From SVEL01 sp045123575 (GTDB lineage Bacteria; Bacillota; Clostridia; Lachnospirales; Lachnospiraceae): a stretch of DNA of 64,000 bases. This document shows positions 26,682 through 36,800 of the stretch, in pieces. Positions within the stretch are counted from its first letter, which is position 1; each line of letters starts with the position of its first letter. The position numbers and the translations under genes were made by a program. Where the stretch lies: assembly GCA_045123575.1 (NCBI GenBank), contig JBGVKG010000042.1, forward strand, positions 9,616 to 73,615, given 5' to 3'. Below the pieces are notes generated by a model, which ran no database searches, was not told the origin of the DNA, and saw only the letters and a program-made list of their open reading frames with translations.

Positions 26682-27662
26682 ATGCAAATGCAAAAGAAAC
26701 CTAAAAGTATTAATGCATTAATGACATATATGCGAGATGCAAAAGGGTTAAATATATCTGGAAGTGGTGATAAGAAAAAACTCAGATATATGGGCTATTT
26801 TCATGGTTATAAGGGATATCGTTATCATAACAAACCGACAAATACATATGTATTCAATTCTTTTGATGAAGTGCAGGCAATTTATGATTTTGATATGGCG
26901 GTTAAGACAATATTTTATCCAGAAATAATGTTTTTGGAAACGACATTAAAAAACTATGTTTTAGAAGTTATTTTGGAAGAAACTAAAAGTAAAAGATTTG
27001 CGGATGTTTATGCAAAAGTGTTGACCGATTATAAAATGTATTCAATAGGAAGTAATGATTATAAAAGAGCAATTAATAAAAGAATGAATCTTCGAAATAA
27101 AGTATATAGCCTTATTTCGAGAGATTACGGTAAGCGCTTTATAGTAAATCATTATTATGACAAAGACCAGCCACTTCCGATATGGGCAATATTTGAATTG
27201 ATAAGTCTTGGAGAATTTGGAACTTTTGTAGATTGTCTTGAACCAAATGTAGGGAAAAAAGTTTCTAAGAGCGTGGGAATAAAAGTTGCTTATGACAGAG
27301 ATGGTAAATTGTTGCCATTGATAATATATGCTTTGAAAGATTTAAGGAATGCTGTAGCACATAATAACACAGTTTTTGATACTCGATTTAAAACCGGTAA
27401 GGTGAATTTGAGAATAGCTAAGTGTATATGTTCAGAAACTGGAATTAAGAATATAACATTTGAGACGGTTGTTGATTATGTGATTCTTATATGTTTTATG
27501 ATGAAATTGTTGAAGTGTCCAAAGAAAAAAATGATGACATTTATTAGATTGTTTGAAAGAAACTGTGAAGAGCTTAGAGGTAAGGTTTCTGTATCTATTT
27601 TTAACACTATAGTGTATACCGATACCAGAAATAAGTTGAATTTATTAAAAAAATATTTGTAG
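26682..27662 (+). CDS. abiF: Abi_2 / AbiF-like HEPN abortive infection protein
   Basis: This 326-residue Abi_2-family protein starts QKKPKSINALMTYMRDAKGL and has YFHGYKGYRYH, FNSFDEVQAIYDFDM, LPIWAIFELISLGEFG and DLRNAVAHNN. RNAVAH near residue 223 is an RX4H HEPN RNase motif. Family members act as RNA-cleaving toxins in phage defence. AGAGGAG at 26671-26677 supports ATG 26682 or 26688 over the upstream frame from 26619. A promoter and small hairpin RNA follow directly, as expected for AbiF-type systems controlled by an RNA antitoxin. Confidence 0.85.
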   Translation: MQMQKKPKSINALMTYMRDAKGLNISGSGDKKKLRYMGYFHGYKGYRYHNKPTNTYVFNSFDEVQAIYDFDMAVKTIFYPEIMFLETTLKNYVLEVILEETKSKRFADVYAKVLTDYKMYSIGSNDYKRAINKRMNLRNKVYSLISRDYGKRFIVNHYYDKDQPLPIWAIFELISLGEFGTFVDCLEPNVGKKVSKSVGIKVAYDRDGKLLPLIIYALKDLRNAVAHNNTVFDTRFKTGKVNLRIAKCICSETGIKNITFETVVDYVILICFMMKLLKCPKKKMMTFIRLFERNCEELRGKVSVSIFNTIVYTDTRNKLNLLKKYL

Positions 27663-27678
27663 AAAATTCAAAAATCTA

Positions 27679-27707
27679 TTGCATATAAATTTTTATTATG
27701 GCATAAT
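27679..27707 (+). promoter_or_regulatory. promoter of the small RNA after abiF
   Basis: TTGCAT (27679-27684), a 17-bp spacer and CATAAT (27702-27707), with an overlapping TATAAT at 27707-27712. It lies just after the abiF stop and points at a GC-rich hairpin segment, not at an ORF. Confidence 0.6.
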
Positions 27708-27713
27708 ATAATA

Positions 27714-27778
27714 TAGAATTGCGGCGGACGTCTGCGGACTATGCCTAGGGAAGCTGGATGCGTCTGGCTTCTTTTTTT
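27714..27778 (+). ncRNA. putative structured RNA paired with AbiF
   Basis: This GC-rich stretch of about 60 bases in very AT-rich DNA ends with GAAGC...GGCTTC and seven T, an intrinsic terminator. GGACG near its start can pair with CGTCT near 27761-27765, giving a compact or pseudoknotted fold. It has its own promoter and no ORF. Abi_2/AbiF proteins are reported to be controlled by a neighbouring small RNA, so this is the likely antitoxin or guide RNA. The exact ends are estimated. Confidence 0.6.
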
Positions 27779-27821
27779 ATGCTATTATTTGAGTAAGATG
27801 GAGGGAAATCTTGATAAAAAT

Positions 27822-27850
27822 TTGATATATATGATTTATAATTATATGAT
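27822..27850 (+). promoter_or_regulatory. promoter of the two-component operon
   Basis: TTGATA (27822-27827), 17 bp, TATGAT (27845-27850), 25 bp before the response-regulator start. Confidence 0.6.
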
Positions 27851-27874
27851 TGATTGAACAGGAGGTGTTAAGCG

Positions 27875-28546
27875 TTGCCAAAAATTTTAATTGTTGATGA
27901 TGAAAAAGATGTAGTTGCTCTTCTTTGTAATTATTTTGATTTATGTGGTTATGATGTGATATCCGCATGTGATGGAAAAAAAGCACTTGAAAAAATAAGT
28001 CAGAAACCCGATATTATACTTCTCGATGTCAATATGCCAAAATTGAATGGACTTGAAGTGTGTAAAAAGATTCGGGAGTTTGTTTCTTGTCCGATTCTAT
28101 TTTTAACGGCTAATGTTGATGATATTGACAAAATAAATGGCTTTTCTGCGGGTGGGGACGACTATATTACAAAGCCATTTTCCCTTGATGAATTGGGTGC
28201 CCGTGTTTCTGCTCACTTGCGCCGCAATATGAGATTGCAGAAAAAATCCGATTTGAAATTTAGCGACGATTTGGTTATAGACTATTCCTCAAAAGCTGTC
28301 TATTTCAAGGACAAAACGATTTCATTCTCAAAAACTGAATTTGATATTATAGAATTGCTTTCCACAAATGTGGGTATGGTTTTTGATAAAGAACGTATAT
28401 ATGAACGTTTATGGGGATTTGATAGCGACGGGTACTCTATGACAGTAGTAGAACATATTCGCAAAATACGAGCTAAATTTACAGAGGCAGGCTGTAAATC
28501 TTATATTGCAACAGTATGGGGGTGTGGTTATAAATGGGAAAACTAA
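27875..28546 (+). CDS. OmpR-family response regulator
   Basis: This 223-residue protein has a receiver domain (ILIVDDEKDVVALL, with phosphoacceptor Asp in IILLDVNMPKLNG and the switch Lys in YITKPFSLDELGAR) and a C-terminal winged helix (FSKTEFDIIELLSTN, MTVVEHIRKIRAKF, IATVWGCGYKWEN). It starts at TTG 27875 after AGGAGGTG. The stop overlaps the kinase start by 13 bp. It resembles the VanR-like regulators that control peptide-antibiotic resistance transporters, and an FtsX-type transporter follows. Confidence 0.9.
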   Translation: MPKILIVDDEKDVVALLCNYFDLCGYDVISACDGKKALEKISQKPDIILLDVNMPKLNGLEVCKKIREFVSCPILFLTANVDDIDKINGFSAGGDDYITKPFSLDELGARVSAHLRRNMRLQKKSDLKFSDDLVIDYSSKAVYFKDKTISFSKTEFDIIELLSTNVGMVFDKERIYERLWGFDSDGYSMTVVEHIRKIRAKFTEAGCKSYIATVWGCGYKWEN

Positions 28547-29718
28547 AGAAATTTATTTTAAGAATACCGCTAATGCCCTTGCTGATAATTGTTATGTCAT
28601 TTTTTATCATATTAGCGGTAATTCTTTCAAAAACAACAATGAGTTATGCAAGTGAAAAAATACAACTTATTGAGGCGAAATATATTTCGATAGAACAGAA
28701 AACTGAAGAAGTCAATGAATCGGCGTCTATAGTTACGCATTATATAGGTTATCTCCAGTTTTCCGTGGAAGATGAACAAGCACATAAATTTTACACCATA
28801 ATTTATGAGTATTCCTCTTTTTTCTGGTGTATTATCAGTATTATAATCGGAGGAGTTATCTTTTATTTTGGAAAGTTGAAAAAACCGATAAGACTTTTGA
28901 TAAATGCTTCCGAAAACATTTCCGAAGATAATCTTGACTTCGTTATAGATTATAGCGGAAAAGATGAATTGGGACAGTTATGTTCTTCTTTTGAAAAAAT
29001 GCGTCTGTCGATTCAAGATAATAACCGAACAATGTGGCGAATGATTGAAGAAAAACGCCGATTGAATAATTCTTTTTCTCACGAACTCAGAACACCACTT
29101 ACTGTTATGAGGGGCAATGTCGAGCTTCTTCAAAAAGTCTATGCAAGGTCAGATGTTTCGGAGGATAAGAAAGTAACACTATTAAAAACTGTATCAAAGA
29201 ACATTGAACGCATTGAAAACTATGTTTATAGTATGGGCACGATGAGTAAATTAGAGGATCAACCAATACAACCAAAGTGTACTGACATAGGTGAACTCTC
29301 GGTTCAATTAGAAAAATCATTAGAAATACTCTGTCAAGGAAACGGACTTGTATCTAACTTTGAAGCGGAAACTGAATCCGGAGATATAAATGTTGATGTG
29401 AATATTATTATGCAGGTATTTGAGAATATTGTTTCAAATGCTGTTCGGTACGCCGTAAAATCAATAGATGTATTTTACTGTGTGTCAGCAGATTGTTTAA
29501 CTATATCTGTATCAGACGATGGAACTGGATTCACGGAAGAAGAACTTAAGATAGCGACTGCGCCCTATTACACGGGAAATCAAAATGATAACGAACTTCA
29601 TTTTGGACTTGGTTTATATCTATGCAAAATACTATGTGAAAAGCATAAAGGAGCATTGAATCTTACAAATAATTCCACTACTGGGGCGTGTGTGATTGCT
29701 TCATTTTTCTGCAAATAA
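28534..29718 (+). CDS. sensor histidine kinase
   Basis: This 394-residue kinase has two membrane helices (about 10-32 and 88-110) enclosing a sensor loop of roughly 55 residues, then a HAMP linker. The HisKA box is SFSHELRTPLTVMRGN, the N-box IVSNAVRYA, and VSDDGTGF and FGLGLYLCK form the ATP lid. The external loop makes direct ligand or peptide sensing possible, unlike the loop-less BceS type. It is coupled to the response regulator by overlap. Confidence 0.9.
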   Translation: MGKLKKFILRIPLMPLLIIVMSFFIILAVILSKTTMSYASEKIQLIEAKYISIEQKTEEVNESASIVTHYIGYLQFSVEDEQAHKFYTIIYEYSSFFWCIISIIIGGVIFYFGKLKKPIRLLINASENISEDNLDFVIDYSGKDELGQLCSSFEKMRLSIQDNNRTMWRMIEEKRRLNNSFSHELRTPLTVMRGNVELLQKVYARSDVSEDKKVTLLKTVSKNIERIENYVYSMGTMSKLEDQPIQPKCTDIGELSVQLEKSLEILCQGNGLVSNFEAETESGDINVDVNIIMQVFENIVSNAVRYAVKSIDVFYCVSADCLTISVSDDGTGFTEEELKIATAPYYTGNQNDNELHFGLGLYLCKILCEKHKGALNLTNNSTTGACVIASFFCK

Positions 29719-29761
29719 TATTTAATTTATGATATTTTCTTGATATTTGAATTGTAAAATG

Positions 29762-29796
29762 ACCTTGCTATTAACAATAGTAAGGTTATTTTTTTC
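29762..29796 (+). terminator. hairpin with U-tract between kinase and ABC genes
   Basis: ACCTTGCTATT and AATAGTAAGGT form a stem followed by ATTTTTTTC, only 20 bp before the ABC ATPase gene. It either ends the regulator/kinase message or attenuates read-through into the transporter. Confidence 0.7.
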
Positions 29797-29816
29797 TAAT
29801 TCAAGGAGTGAAAATT

Positions 29817-30497
29817 ATGGATAGAATACTAAATGTTAAAAACATATCCAAAAGTTACAAAATTGGAAGCACAAAAGTTCTGGCTCTTAAAAGTACAACT
29901 TTAGAAATTAAGAAGGGCGAAATTGTCGTTGTTATCGGAAAAAGCGGTTCGGGCAAAAGTACCCTTTTGAATATTCTCGGCGGTCTTATAGTTCCGGATT
30001 CAGGCGAAGTGATGTTAGATGGCAAAAATCTTTATGGGCTGAGTGAAAAGGAACGAGCAAAAATCCGAAATCAAAAATGCGGTTTTATTTATCAGAATTT
30101 CAATCTGATCAATGAATTGTCCGTTATAAATAATATTAGACTGCCTTTTGATATAGCAGGCAAACCGTATAACATCAAAAGGGAAAAGGAACTGCTTGAT
30201 GTTTTGGATTTAGGTAAAAGACGCAATTTTTACCCGACACAGTTATCCGGTGGTGAAAGACAACGTACCGCCGTTGCACGAGCTTTGCTAATGGAACCTT
30301 CCATTATTCTTGCGGATGAGCCAACTGGTAATCTAGATCTTGAATCAGGAAACAAGTTGATGGCATTTGTAAAGCGTACCAATAGAGAACAAGGGCAAAC
30401 CTATGTCATTGTAACCCACGATCTTGAATGGCTGAAAATTGCTCATACAGTTTACAGAATGAGTGACGGAAGGTTAGAGCAGGAGGTGCAGAAATGA
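29817..30497 (+). CDS. ABC transporter ATP-binding protein (MacB/BceA type)
   Basis: This 226-residue ATPase has Walker A GKSGSGKST near residue 41, a Q-loop in FIYQNFNLINELSV, signature LSGGERQR, Walker B IILADEPTGNLD and switch VTHD. It is closest in pattern to MacB, LolD and BceA, which drive FtsX-type permeases in mechanotransmission rather than classic import. AAGGAG supports ATG 29817 rather than GTG 29808. It overlaps the permease start by four bases. Confidence 0.92.
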   Translation: MDRILNVKNISKSYKIGSTKVLALKSTTLEIKKGEIVVVIGKSGSGKSTLLNILGGLIVPDSGEVMLDGKNLYGLSEKERAKIRNQKCGFIYQNFNLINELSVINNIRLPFDIAGKPYNIKREKELLDVLDLGKRRNFYPTQLSGGERQRTAVARALLMEPSIILADEPTGNLDLESGNKLMAFVKRTNREQGQTYVIVTHDLEWLKIAHTVYRMSDGRLEQEVQK

Positions 30498-33130
30498 AAC
30501 ATATATTAGGTTTGATTAAAATATCCGCAAAAAGTTTGTTGCACAAAAACAGTGGAAACAAGCTATCGCTCATAGCAATATGCATTCTAACGCTTGTTCC
30601 TATGTTTTTGTATAACACAACAAACAGTATTATTGCAACCGTCAAAGAACAAAGAACAGCCGTTTACGGAATCTTTGATGAAATTTATTATCGTGAGCAA
30701 GTGTCGGAATTATCAACATTCACCGACGAAACATTTGAGGGACTACTGCCCAATTACAGATACGAAAGTTATGGTGTATTCTATACGGCTAAAACCTTAC
30801 CCTTGGAGGGAAACAAAAGTCTCAACTTAGGCTTTGCAGACTCCGAAGCAATACGGATCGGTTGTATAAGCATAAAAGAAGGTCGCCTGCCGGAAACCGA
30901 CAATGAAATTGCGTTGACTGAAGGTATCGCACAAGAATTAGGAAATTATAGTGTCGGGCAGGAAATTACCATTGAAAATCAAACGTATTCTCTGTGCGGA
31001 ATCGTAAATGACTTCGGAAGATTATGGCCCCGTGGTGAGTTACAGATAAAGGACAACATTACTCCTGTCAATGCGTTTATCACCCAAAACCGTCTTGAAC
31101 AAGTTTTTAAAGAAACCCACAGTATCACACAACAAATTGTTATCATTAAAGAAGCGGAAATCGTTAATTCCAATGATGATACAACAAGGCTGTTTTCAAG
31201 CAATAAATCTTTTGATGTAAGTGAGAATTTCTCCATTCCTCAGAGTTTTATGGTCTTGATGTATGTAATATCGTTATTGATCGTAACAACGATTTTGATT
31301 ATGAACAAGACGAAGATTCTTGCAAGAATCCGCAACTACCTCTTACTCGGTATGAACAAAGGAAGTATTTTCTTTGTTCTTATGTTTGAAATGATTTGCA
31401 TTTTGATCATTGGTGCTGCGGTGGGAAGTGTACTCAGTTTCTTTGCATCAAAGGCTTGTCTGCATCTTCTTCTGAATAATGAATACAGTTCTCCGGTATT
31501 TGATTTCAATATGCAGTTGAACACGTCACTGATACTGTCCCTTTGCGTAGGGTTTATTACTGCTTTTACAATCTATGCAGCGTACATCGTAAAGCAGATT
31601 GCACTTGACAGTGAGATAAGCGGAAAGCATTATAAAAATACGAAGGCAAGAATAAGTATATTCAAATTGGATATGTTCAAAAATCGCAAAGCAATTATAG
31701 CGATTGTACTGCTGATTTCATTGTCGTGTACGTTATTGTCCTACGGAATCGCATATAAAAATTATTTCACCGAGGATGTAACAGAAACAAATTTAAACTA
31801 TGTAGAAAATGATTATGACTTTCAGTTTGCCTCAAAACTGATCAACGCACCTCCTCTTACGGATAAAGTCACGGGAGAACAGATTACCCCCTTGCTTTTT
31901 ACAAACAATTACGAAAAGAACGGAGCTGACCAAGACTTTATTGATTCCGTTGCATCCATTTCGGGAGTGTCGAAGATTTTATCATACAGAGAGAATCAAA
32001 AAATGAATCTCCTTGTAAAAGCTGACAGCATTGACACGTATTTTGATGGTTCCGACTCGATGCCTGATGGCAGATATAGTATGGAAACATTTATGCAAAT
32101 CAACAATTATAATCTCATTTGGGATACATTCCAATATGCAGATGACGATGTGTTGATATGCAGCGAGATCGTCGGATATAGCCAGCAAAGTTTGGAAGAG
32201 CTAAAGGCATCTGTTATTGAGGGTGAAATCAACATAGACAAGATAATGTCGGGAGAAGAAGTCATTCTCCGTGTTCCCGCATACAAAATAACGGAGCAGG
32301 ATTTCGGTGGAACGATACTAAGAGGAATTATCCCTGCAGAGTATGACGATCCGGATGCAATCAATATGACACAGTTTAAGGTCGGTGATGAAATTACACT
32401 TTCGGGATTGCTTACGGACGAGCCGTTAAACGGCGGTGTCGCAGAATCGGATATATCTTTGTTTTACCGAAAGGATGTAACGGTAAAAATCGGTGCTATT
32501 ATCCGCAGTACCGATGGTAAACTCATTTCAAGCAGAGCTGGAGCAGCTTGTTCGGTTCTGACTGCAAATGAAGCATTGGACGAGTTGGGAATCCCCGCCA
32601 CTTACAGCGTAGTAAGCATTTATACCGATATTGATGCAAACAACACACTAATTGCGAAAGAACTGCAAGTATTGGGTCTTGATTACCCCAATATGACATT
32701 TGAGAATTGGTCAAGTGATGTTAGGACGTATAAGATCTACAATTTGCTTGTGACTATTTTCGCCGTGACATTTATGGGCATACTAACAGTAGTAACCTTT
32801 ACGATGCTTCTAATTCAGCTTGTTATAAAGACAAGATTGAGCCTTTCGACATACACACTTTATCGAATCAACGGCTTGAGTTTCCGAAAACTGATAGCAT
32901 CCTTGCTCCTGCAGTTAGTAGCGGCTTTCTCCATTGGAGCTATATTATCAGTACCAATGACATGGTTGTTAATTAAAAAGGGCTTCAATATTTTAGGCGC
33001 AATAACGCATTACTTTACGCAAAGCGATTATCTGTTTGTTGTACTAAGCGTGTTTTTGCTTATGATTGTTTCGTTTATTCCAAGTTTAGTAATACTGTAT
33101 AAGCGGAAAAAGAATATTCTTTTAGATTAG
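30494..33130 (+). CDS. FtsX-type ABC permease, large
   Basis: The 878-residue permease starts with a membrane helix (about 20-40), has an extracellular domain to about 245, three membrane helices near 250-365, a fourth near 400, a second large extracellular region to about 740 and three helices at the C-terminus. This two-fold FtsX layout is typical of peptide-antibiotic resistance or lipoprotein-type exporters. With the adjacent ATPase and two-component system it probably protects against an antimicrobial peptide; the ligand is unknown. It is the last gene of the element. Confidence 0.87.
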   Translation: MKHILGLIKISAKSLLHKNSGNKLSLIAICILTLVPMFLYNTTNSIIATVKEQRTAVYGIFDEIYYREQVSELSTFTDETFEGLLPNYRYESYGVFYTAKTLPLEGNKSLNLGFADSEAIRIGCISIKEGRLPETDNEIALTEGIAQELGNYSVGQEITIENQTYSLCGIVNDFGRLWPRGELQIKDNITPVNAFITQNRLEQVFKETHSITQQIVIIKEAEIVNSNDDTTRLFSSNKSFDVSENFSIPQSFMVLMYVISLLIVTTILIMNKTKILARIRNYLLLGMNKGSIFFVLMFEMICILIIGAAVGSVLSFFASKACLHLLLNNEYSSPVFDFNMQLNTSLILSLCVGFITAFTIYAAYIVKQIALDSEISGKHYKNTKARISIFKLDMFKNRKAIIAIVLLISLSCTLLSYGIAYKNYFTEDVTETNLNYVENDYDFQFASKLINAPPLTDKVTGEQITPLLFTNNYEKNGADQDFIDSVASISGVSKILSYRENQKMNLLVKADSIDTYFDGSDSMPDGRYSMETFMQINNYNLIWDTFQYADDDVLICSEIVGYSQQSLEELKASVIEGEINIDKIMSGEEVILRVPAYKITEQDFGGTILRGIIPAEYDDPDAINMTQFKVGDEITLSGLLTDEPLNGGVAESDISLFYRKDVTVKIGAIIRSTDGKLISSRAGAACSVLTANEALDELGIPATYSVVSIYTDIDANNTLIAKELQVLGLDYPNMTFENWSSDVRTYKIYNLLVTIFAVTFMGILTVVTFTMLLIQLVIKTRLSLSTYTLYRINGLSFRKLIASLLLQLVAAFSIGAILSVPMTWLLIKKGFNILGAITHYFTQSDYLFVVLSVFLLMIVSFIPSLVILYKRKKNILLD

Positions 33131-33161
33131 TAAAATTATAGAAGGTTCTAATGATTAAGAT

Positions 33162-33182
33162 GTCTACATTTTGTCTACAAAA
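33162..33182 (+). repeat. integrase arm-type sites, right end
   Basis: GTCTACA occurs at 33162 and 33173, 11 bp apart, matching the left-end pair. It lies about 100 bp inside attR. Confidence 0.65.
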
Positions 33183-33277
33183 ACTAGTAAAACTCAGTAG
33201 ACGAGGCGGAATAATTAGAAAATATATACAAGATATGCTATAAATTAAACTAAAAAGACACGATATATAGACTACAT

Positions 33278-33291
33278 TATAGAGTTTGAAT
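33278..33291 (+). other. attR core of the element
   Basis: This is an exact copy of the guaA 3' end TATAGAGTTTGAAT, followed by TAG, the original guaA stop. Confidence 0.85.
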
Positions 33292-33315
33292 AGGAAATGG
33301 ACTGAGAGCAGTCAA

Positions 33316-33372
33316 AGATAATAAAAGATGCCGAGCGCAAGTTTACTTGTGGCTCGGTATTTTTTATTATCT
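33316..33372 (+). terminator. native guaA terminator, displaced by the element
   Basis: A two-part stem: AGATAATAAA with TTTATTATCT outside, and CCGAGC..CAAG with CTTG..GCTCGG inside. A T-run lies on the 3' side. It sits 25 bp after attR. Confidence 0.75.
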
Positions 33373-33677
33373 TTGGCTATTTGAAGGCATGACATTCGGC
33401 TTCTTGAGAAGCGAAGCGAGTCAAGAAGATGAATAGACATGACTGCTCTCAGTCTGCTGTTAGGAGAACGCTTGCGTTCTCATCCGGTGGTTTTATTGTT
33501 TTTAACTATATACGGCGACAGCCGTTCATGAGGAAGTAGCCCAAAGGGCGGATTCCGAATGGAGCATGGTTTGTATATGTAGGTTTTTTGGCTATTTGAA
33601 GGCATGACATTCGGCTTCTTGAGGAGCGAAGCGAGTCAAGAAGATGAATAGGCATGACTGCTCTCAGTCTGCTGTTA
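33372..33677. repeat. two 91-bp direct repeats in a gene-free region
   Basis: The segment 33372-33462 recurs at 33587-33677 with only a few differences. Each copy holds a hairpin (CTTCTTGA/TCAAGAAG) and ends with GACTGCTCTCAGT, the inverse of ACTGAGAGCAGTC at 33301-33313. The 124 bp between copies contain AGAACGC-TT-GCGTTCT. The gap 33131-33877 (747 bp) holds no gene that I can support; besides these repeats it holds attR, the displaced terminator and the promoter of the next operon. Confidence 0.75.
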
Positions 33678-33808
33678 AGATGACACTTGTGAACACCACT
33701 ATCTTCTCTAAATTACCACTTTAACTCGCAAAAACGATGTAAATATAGAATTTCTGCACAAAAATATACAATTTTATTAAAAATTTAATTGAAAAATAGC
33801 TATTTTTG

Positions 33809-33837
33809 TTGAAATCATCTAACATTAGTGATATGAT
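33809..33837 (+). promoter_or_regulatory. promoter of the rotary-ATPase/surface operon
   Basis: TTGAAA (33809-33814), exactly 17 bp, TATGAT (33832-33837), 40 bp before the first start codon. I see no other promoter of this quality in the short gaps of the operon. Confidence 0.75.
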
Positions 33838-33877
33838 ACTTTAATATAGTAAATACAGATAAAGGAGATGCGTATTA

Positions 33878-36800
33878 ATGAAATCGTCTGCAAAATCATT
33901 TCATAAAAAATTGTTAATAGCAATGTTATGTACGGTAGTAGTTGCTCTTGGAGCGATTATTACATTAACCTTTTTGGCGTACAAGGATTCGTTGAGGGAA
34001 TTTGGAGGTTCGGGATATATTCTTGTACCTTCTAAGAATATAGCTTTGACCACTGATGTAAATGAGATGCACTACTTCTCAGCAGGTACAAGCTATAAAG
34101 AAAAGTTCGGAGAAAAGATATCGTTTAAAGATACATCTAATAAGGATGTTCTTGTAAATAAGGAGCAATTTGTGCATTTTACAGATGGCTCTCTTAAGTC
34201 ATTTACAAACGGTGTTGTTATGAGCCTGACAGAGGTGGATGAAAAGCAGGTTTCATATTTTAGAGTATCTGATAAAACAACTATTGTTAAGAATGCAACT
34301 CAGTATGAGATGTCATATCTTGGTGATGTAATGCAGATACAGGAGTTTATCTGGAAAATTGCAGATGATACATATATGGTAGTAGCGCCACAGATTACAG
34401 TGCGCTTGAGCAGAGATAAAACAGTCACATTAAATGATTATGTGCAGATTCAATATATTGATGGTGAAATCGTGCGATTAGTTCATGAGCAGGGAACTTA
34501 TCAGACGGTTTCTTCTGATGCGTATATTCTTACAGATGGTGGAGTTGAGCTTAGACTTGTATCCAAGTATTTCGTAGTAAATGGAGAAGAAACATTGTCG
34601 TTAGACTCTATGGTTATAGATTCAGATGCAAATCTCAAAGTTGACGAGAATGATAAGATTAAGCTTCCTACATTCAACGTAGTAAATGGTACAGACGGAG
34701 CTAATGGTGATAACGGTGCAGACGGTGACAATGGAGATAAAGGACAGCTCGGAGAAACAGGTGACAATGGAAGTGGCGGAAATAAGGGTACTTCTGGTGG
34801 CAATGGACAAAACGGCCAGTCCGGTATAAATGGAACTGATGGAGAAGACGGAGAAAAAGGAGAAGGTGGAGAGTTAGGATACGATGGTAAGGATGGAGAA
34901 GATGGAGATGATGCACAGTCATCTACATCACCTGACGGTATCGGCTCTATAGAGCAGTCTGAGGCTCCTAAAGTAACTCTTCATACTGAAAAAGATGGAA
35001 CTATTAAAAATTATTTTGTGGGAGCAAATTCAGCTGATATATGGTTAAATATTATCGACAAAGATGGCCTTTTAACAGATAATTTAAAATGGACTATCTA
35101 TACAAGAGAAGGATATAAATATGTTGCTGGATATGATAAAGAATTCCATTCAGATGAGGGACTTATCCAAAAACCTACTACTAATGCCACGGAAGCTCAG
35201 GTTATAACTAATAAGTTACAGCCAGACACAGAGTATGTGCTTATAGTTACAGGTACATATGTTACAGAGTATGGTGAGTTTACACAAGACTTCTTAACAA
35301 AGATATTCTCAACAGATAAATTGGGATTAAATATTGAGAAGGTTCAAGTTACTTCAGACAGTATTACTGTTAGAGTAAATATGAGAGATGATAGCCAGAT
35401 AGGTTCATACGGAGTAGCTTTATATAGAGAAACTGACTTGGACAATCCAATAAGTTTGAAAGGTTTATTAGAAGGAAATGTTGGAACAAAAGAATTTACA
35501 TTCTCAGAAATGGAGAATCTTCAGAATGGACAAGTGATATATCCAGATGCCAATTATGTGGTGAAACTTTGTAATGTTGAAGCAAAGAGTAATGGTAAAT
35601 TGCCTGTAGATATATCGCTTGATATAAACACATTAAAGAGAACACCATATTATTTAGATACTACTACAAATACTCCACAAGAGATTTCTGTTACAGATAT
35701 GAAAACAAAAATAATTCCTAGTGATAGATATAAGACTATTACACTTTCGTTGGAAGCAGGAATCAAAGATCCAGATAGCGGTATTGTTGGATACAGATAT
35801 GAGTTGTATCAGACATCGAATACAGAAGCCGGAGATGGTGAGTTTGTAGAGTCAAAAGATGTAGATTCACTTCAGAATATTACATTTGATGTAGATCCTC
35901 AATACAATTACTATGGACGAGTTATAGTTTTATTTAAAGATAACGAAAAGATAGTTGAGATATCAAGTAATAATTCTGATGTTGCGACTATGGAGGATAG
36001 AATATACCCAGTAACAAATATAATAATAGATAAAGCTACTTATGATTCTATAGAAGGAACAATCGTTATAGAAGATATAAATGGTATGGTTCACGTCGAT
36101 AACGATTATCCACTTAACATTTCAATCATAGGAGAGGACGGAAATGTTAAGGGAATATCTATTGACAAGACAAGCGGGGCGCCAGTGAATGGAAAGACCT
36201 CTTATCACTTTAAGCAAGATGGATTGAAGAGAAATGTAACATATAGTATTAGTGTTAGTGGTACAGTAAATACATCAAATACTAAGTGGGACCAGCTTGA
36301 TAATAATGAAAGAGCATTATTTGCAGATTACTATCTTGCAGGATTAAATGTTACAACACCTGACCCTACAACGCTTAGTGCAAATTTCTTTAAGAGCACT
36401 ACTACAAGTGGTGCAAATGCTTTTGAAATAAGCTACTCTATATCAGCGTTAGCAGGTGAGGATGCAGCGTATGAAGTAGGAAACTTAGAGAGAATTACTT
36501 TTGCATTATTTGATCACAATCATAATCAGATAGGAACACCACACACTATTGGAGATGAGAAAGTGTTGTTAAAGCACGAGAGTGATTTCTCAGATATCTA
36601 TAATAAGGATTCGGCAGCATATAATCCTAAATATGTATTGACTGATGCTAGCTTTGGTGTACCAGGAGATAGCCGTATCGTAGGTGGCGGAGATTTCTAT
36701 ATAAAGATAATTGATAGTGCTGACTATACATCAAATGATACAGATTATCCATATTTCACAAATAAGATGAAATGGGATATAGATACAGCAGAGTTTGCAT

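Larger units (their letters stand above)
19320..33291 (+). mobile_element. integrative mobilizable element in the guaA 3' end
   Basis: A 14-bp direct repeat bounds about 14 kb that starts in the last codons of guaA and ends before the displaced native guaA terminator. Inside are a repressor, excisionase, tyrosine integrase, MobC, MOBQ oriT and relaxase, but no type IV secretion genes, so it must be mobilised by a helper. Paired GTCTACA boxes lie near both ends. The cargo is an Abi_2 gene with a small RNA and a two-component/ABC transporter set. guaA 3' ends are well-known integration sites. After insertion the guaA stop is TGA from the element; excision would restore TAG. Confidence 0.88.

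Noticed and set aside
34501..34922. Minus-strand ORFs of 62-100 residues
   Set aside because: They mirror the collagen-like repeat on the plus strand and have no start signals.
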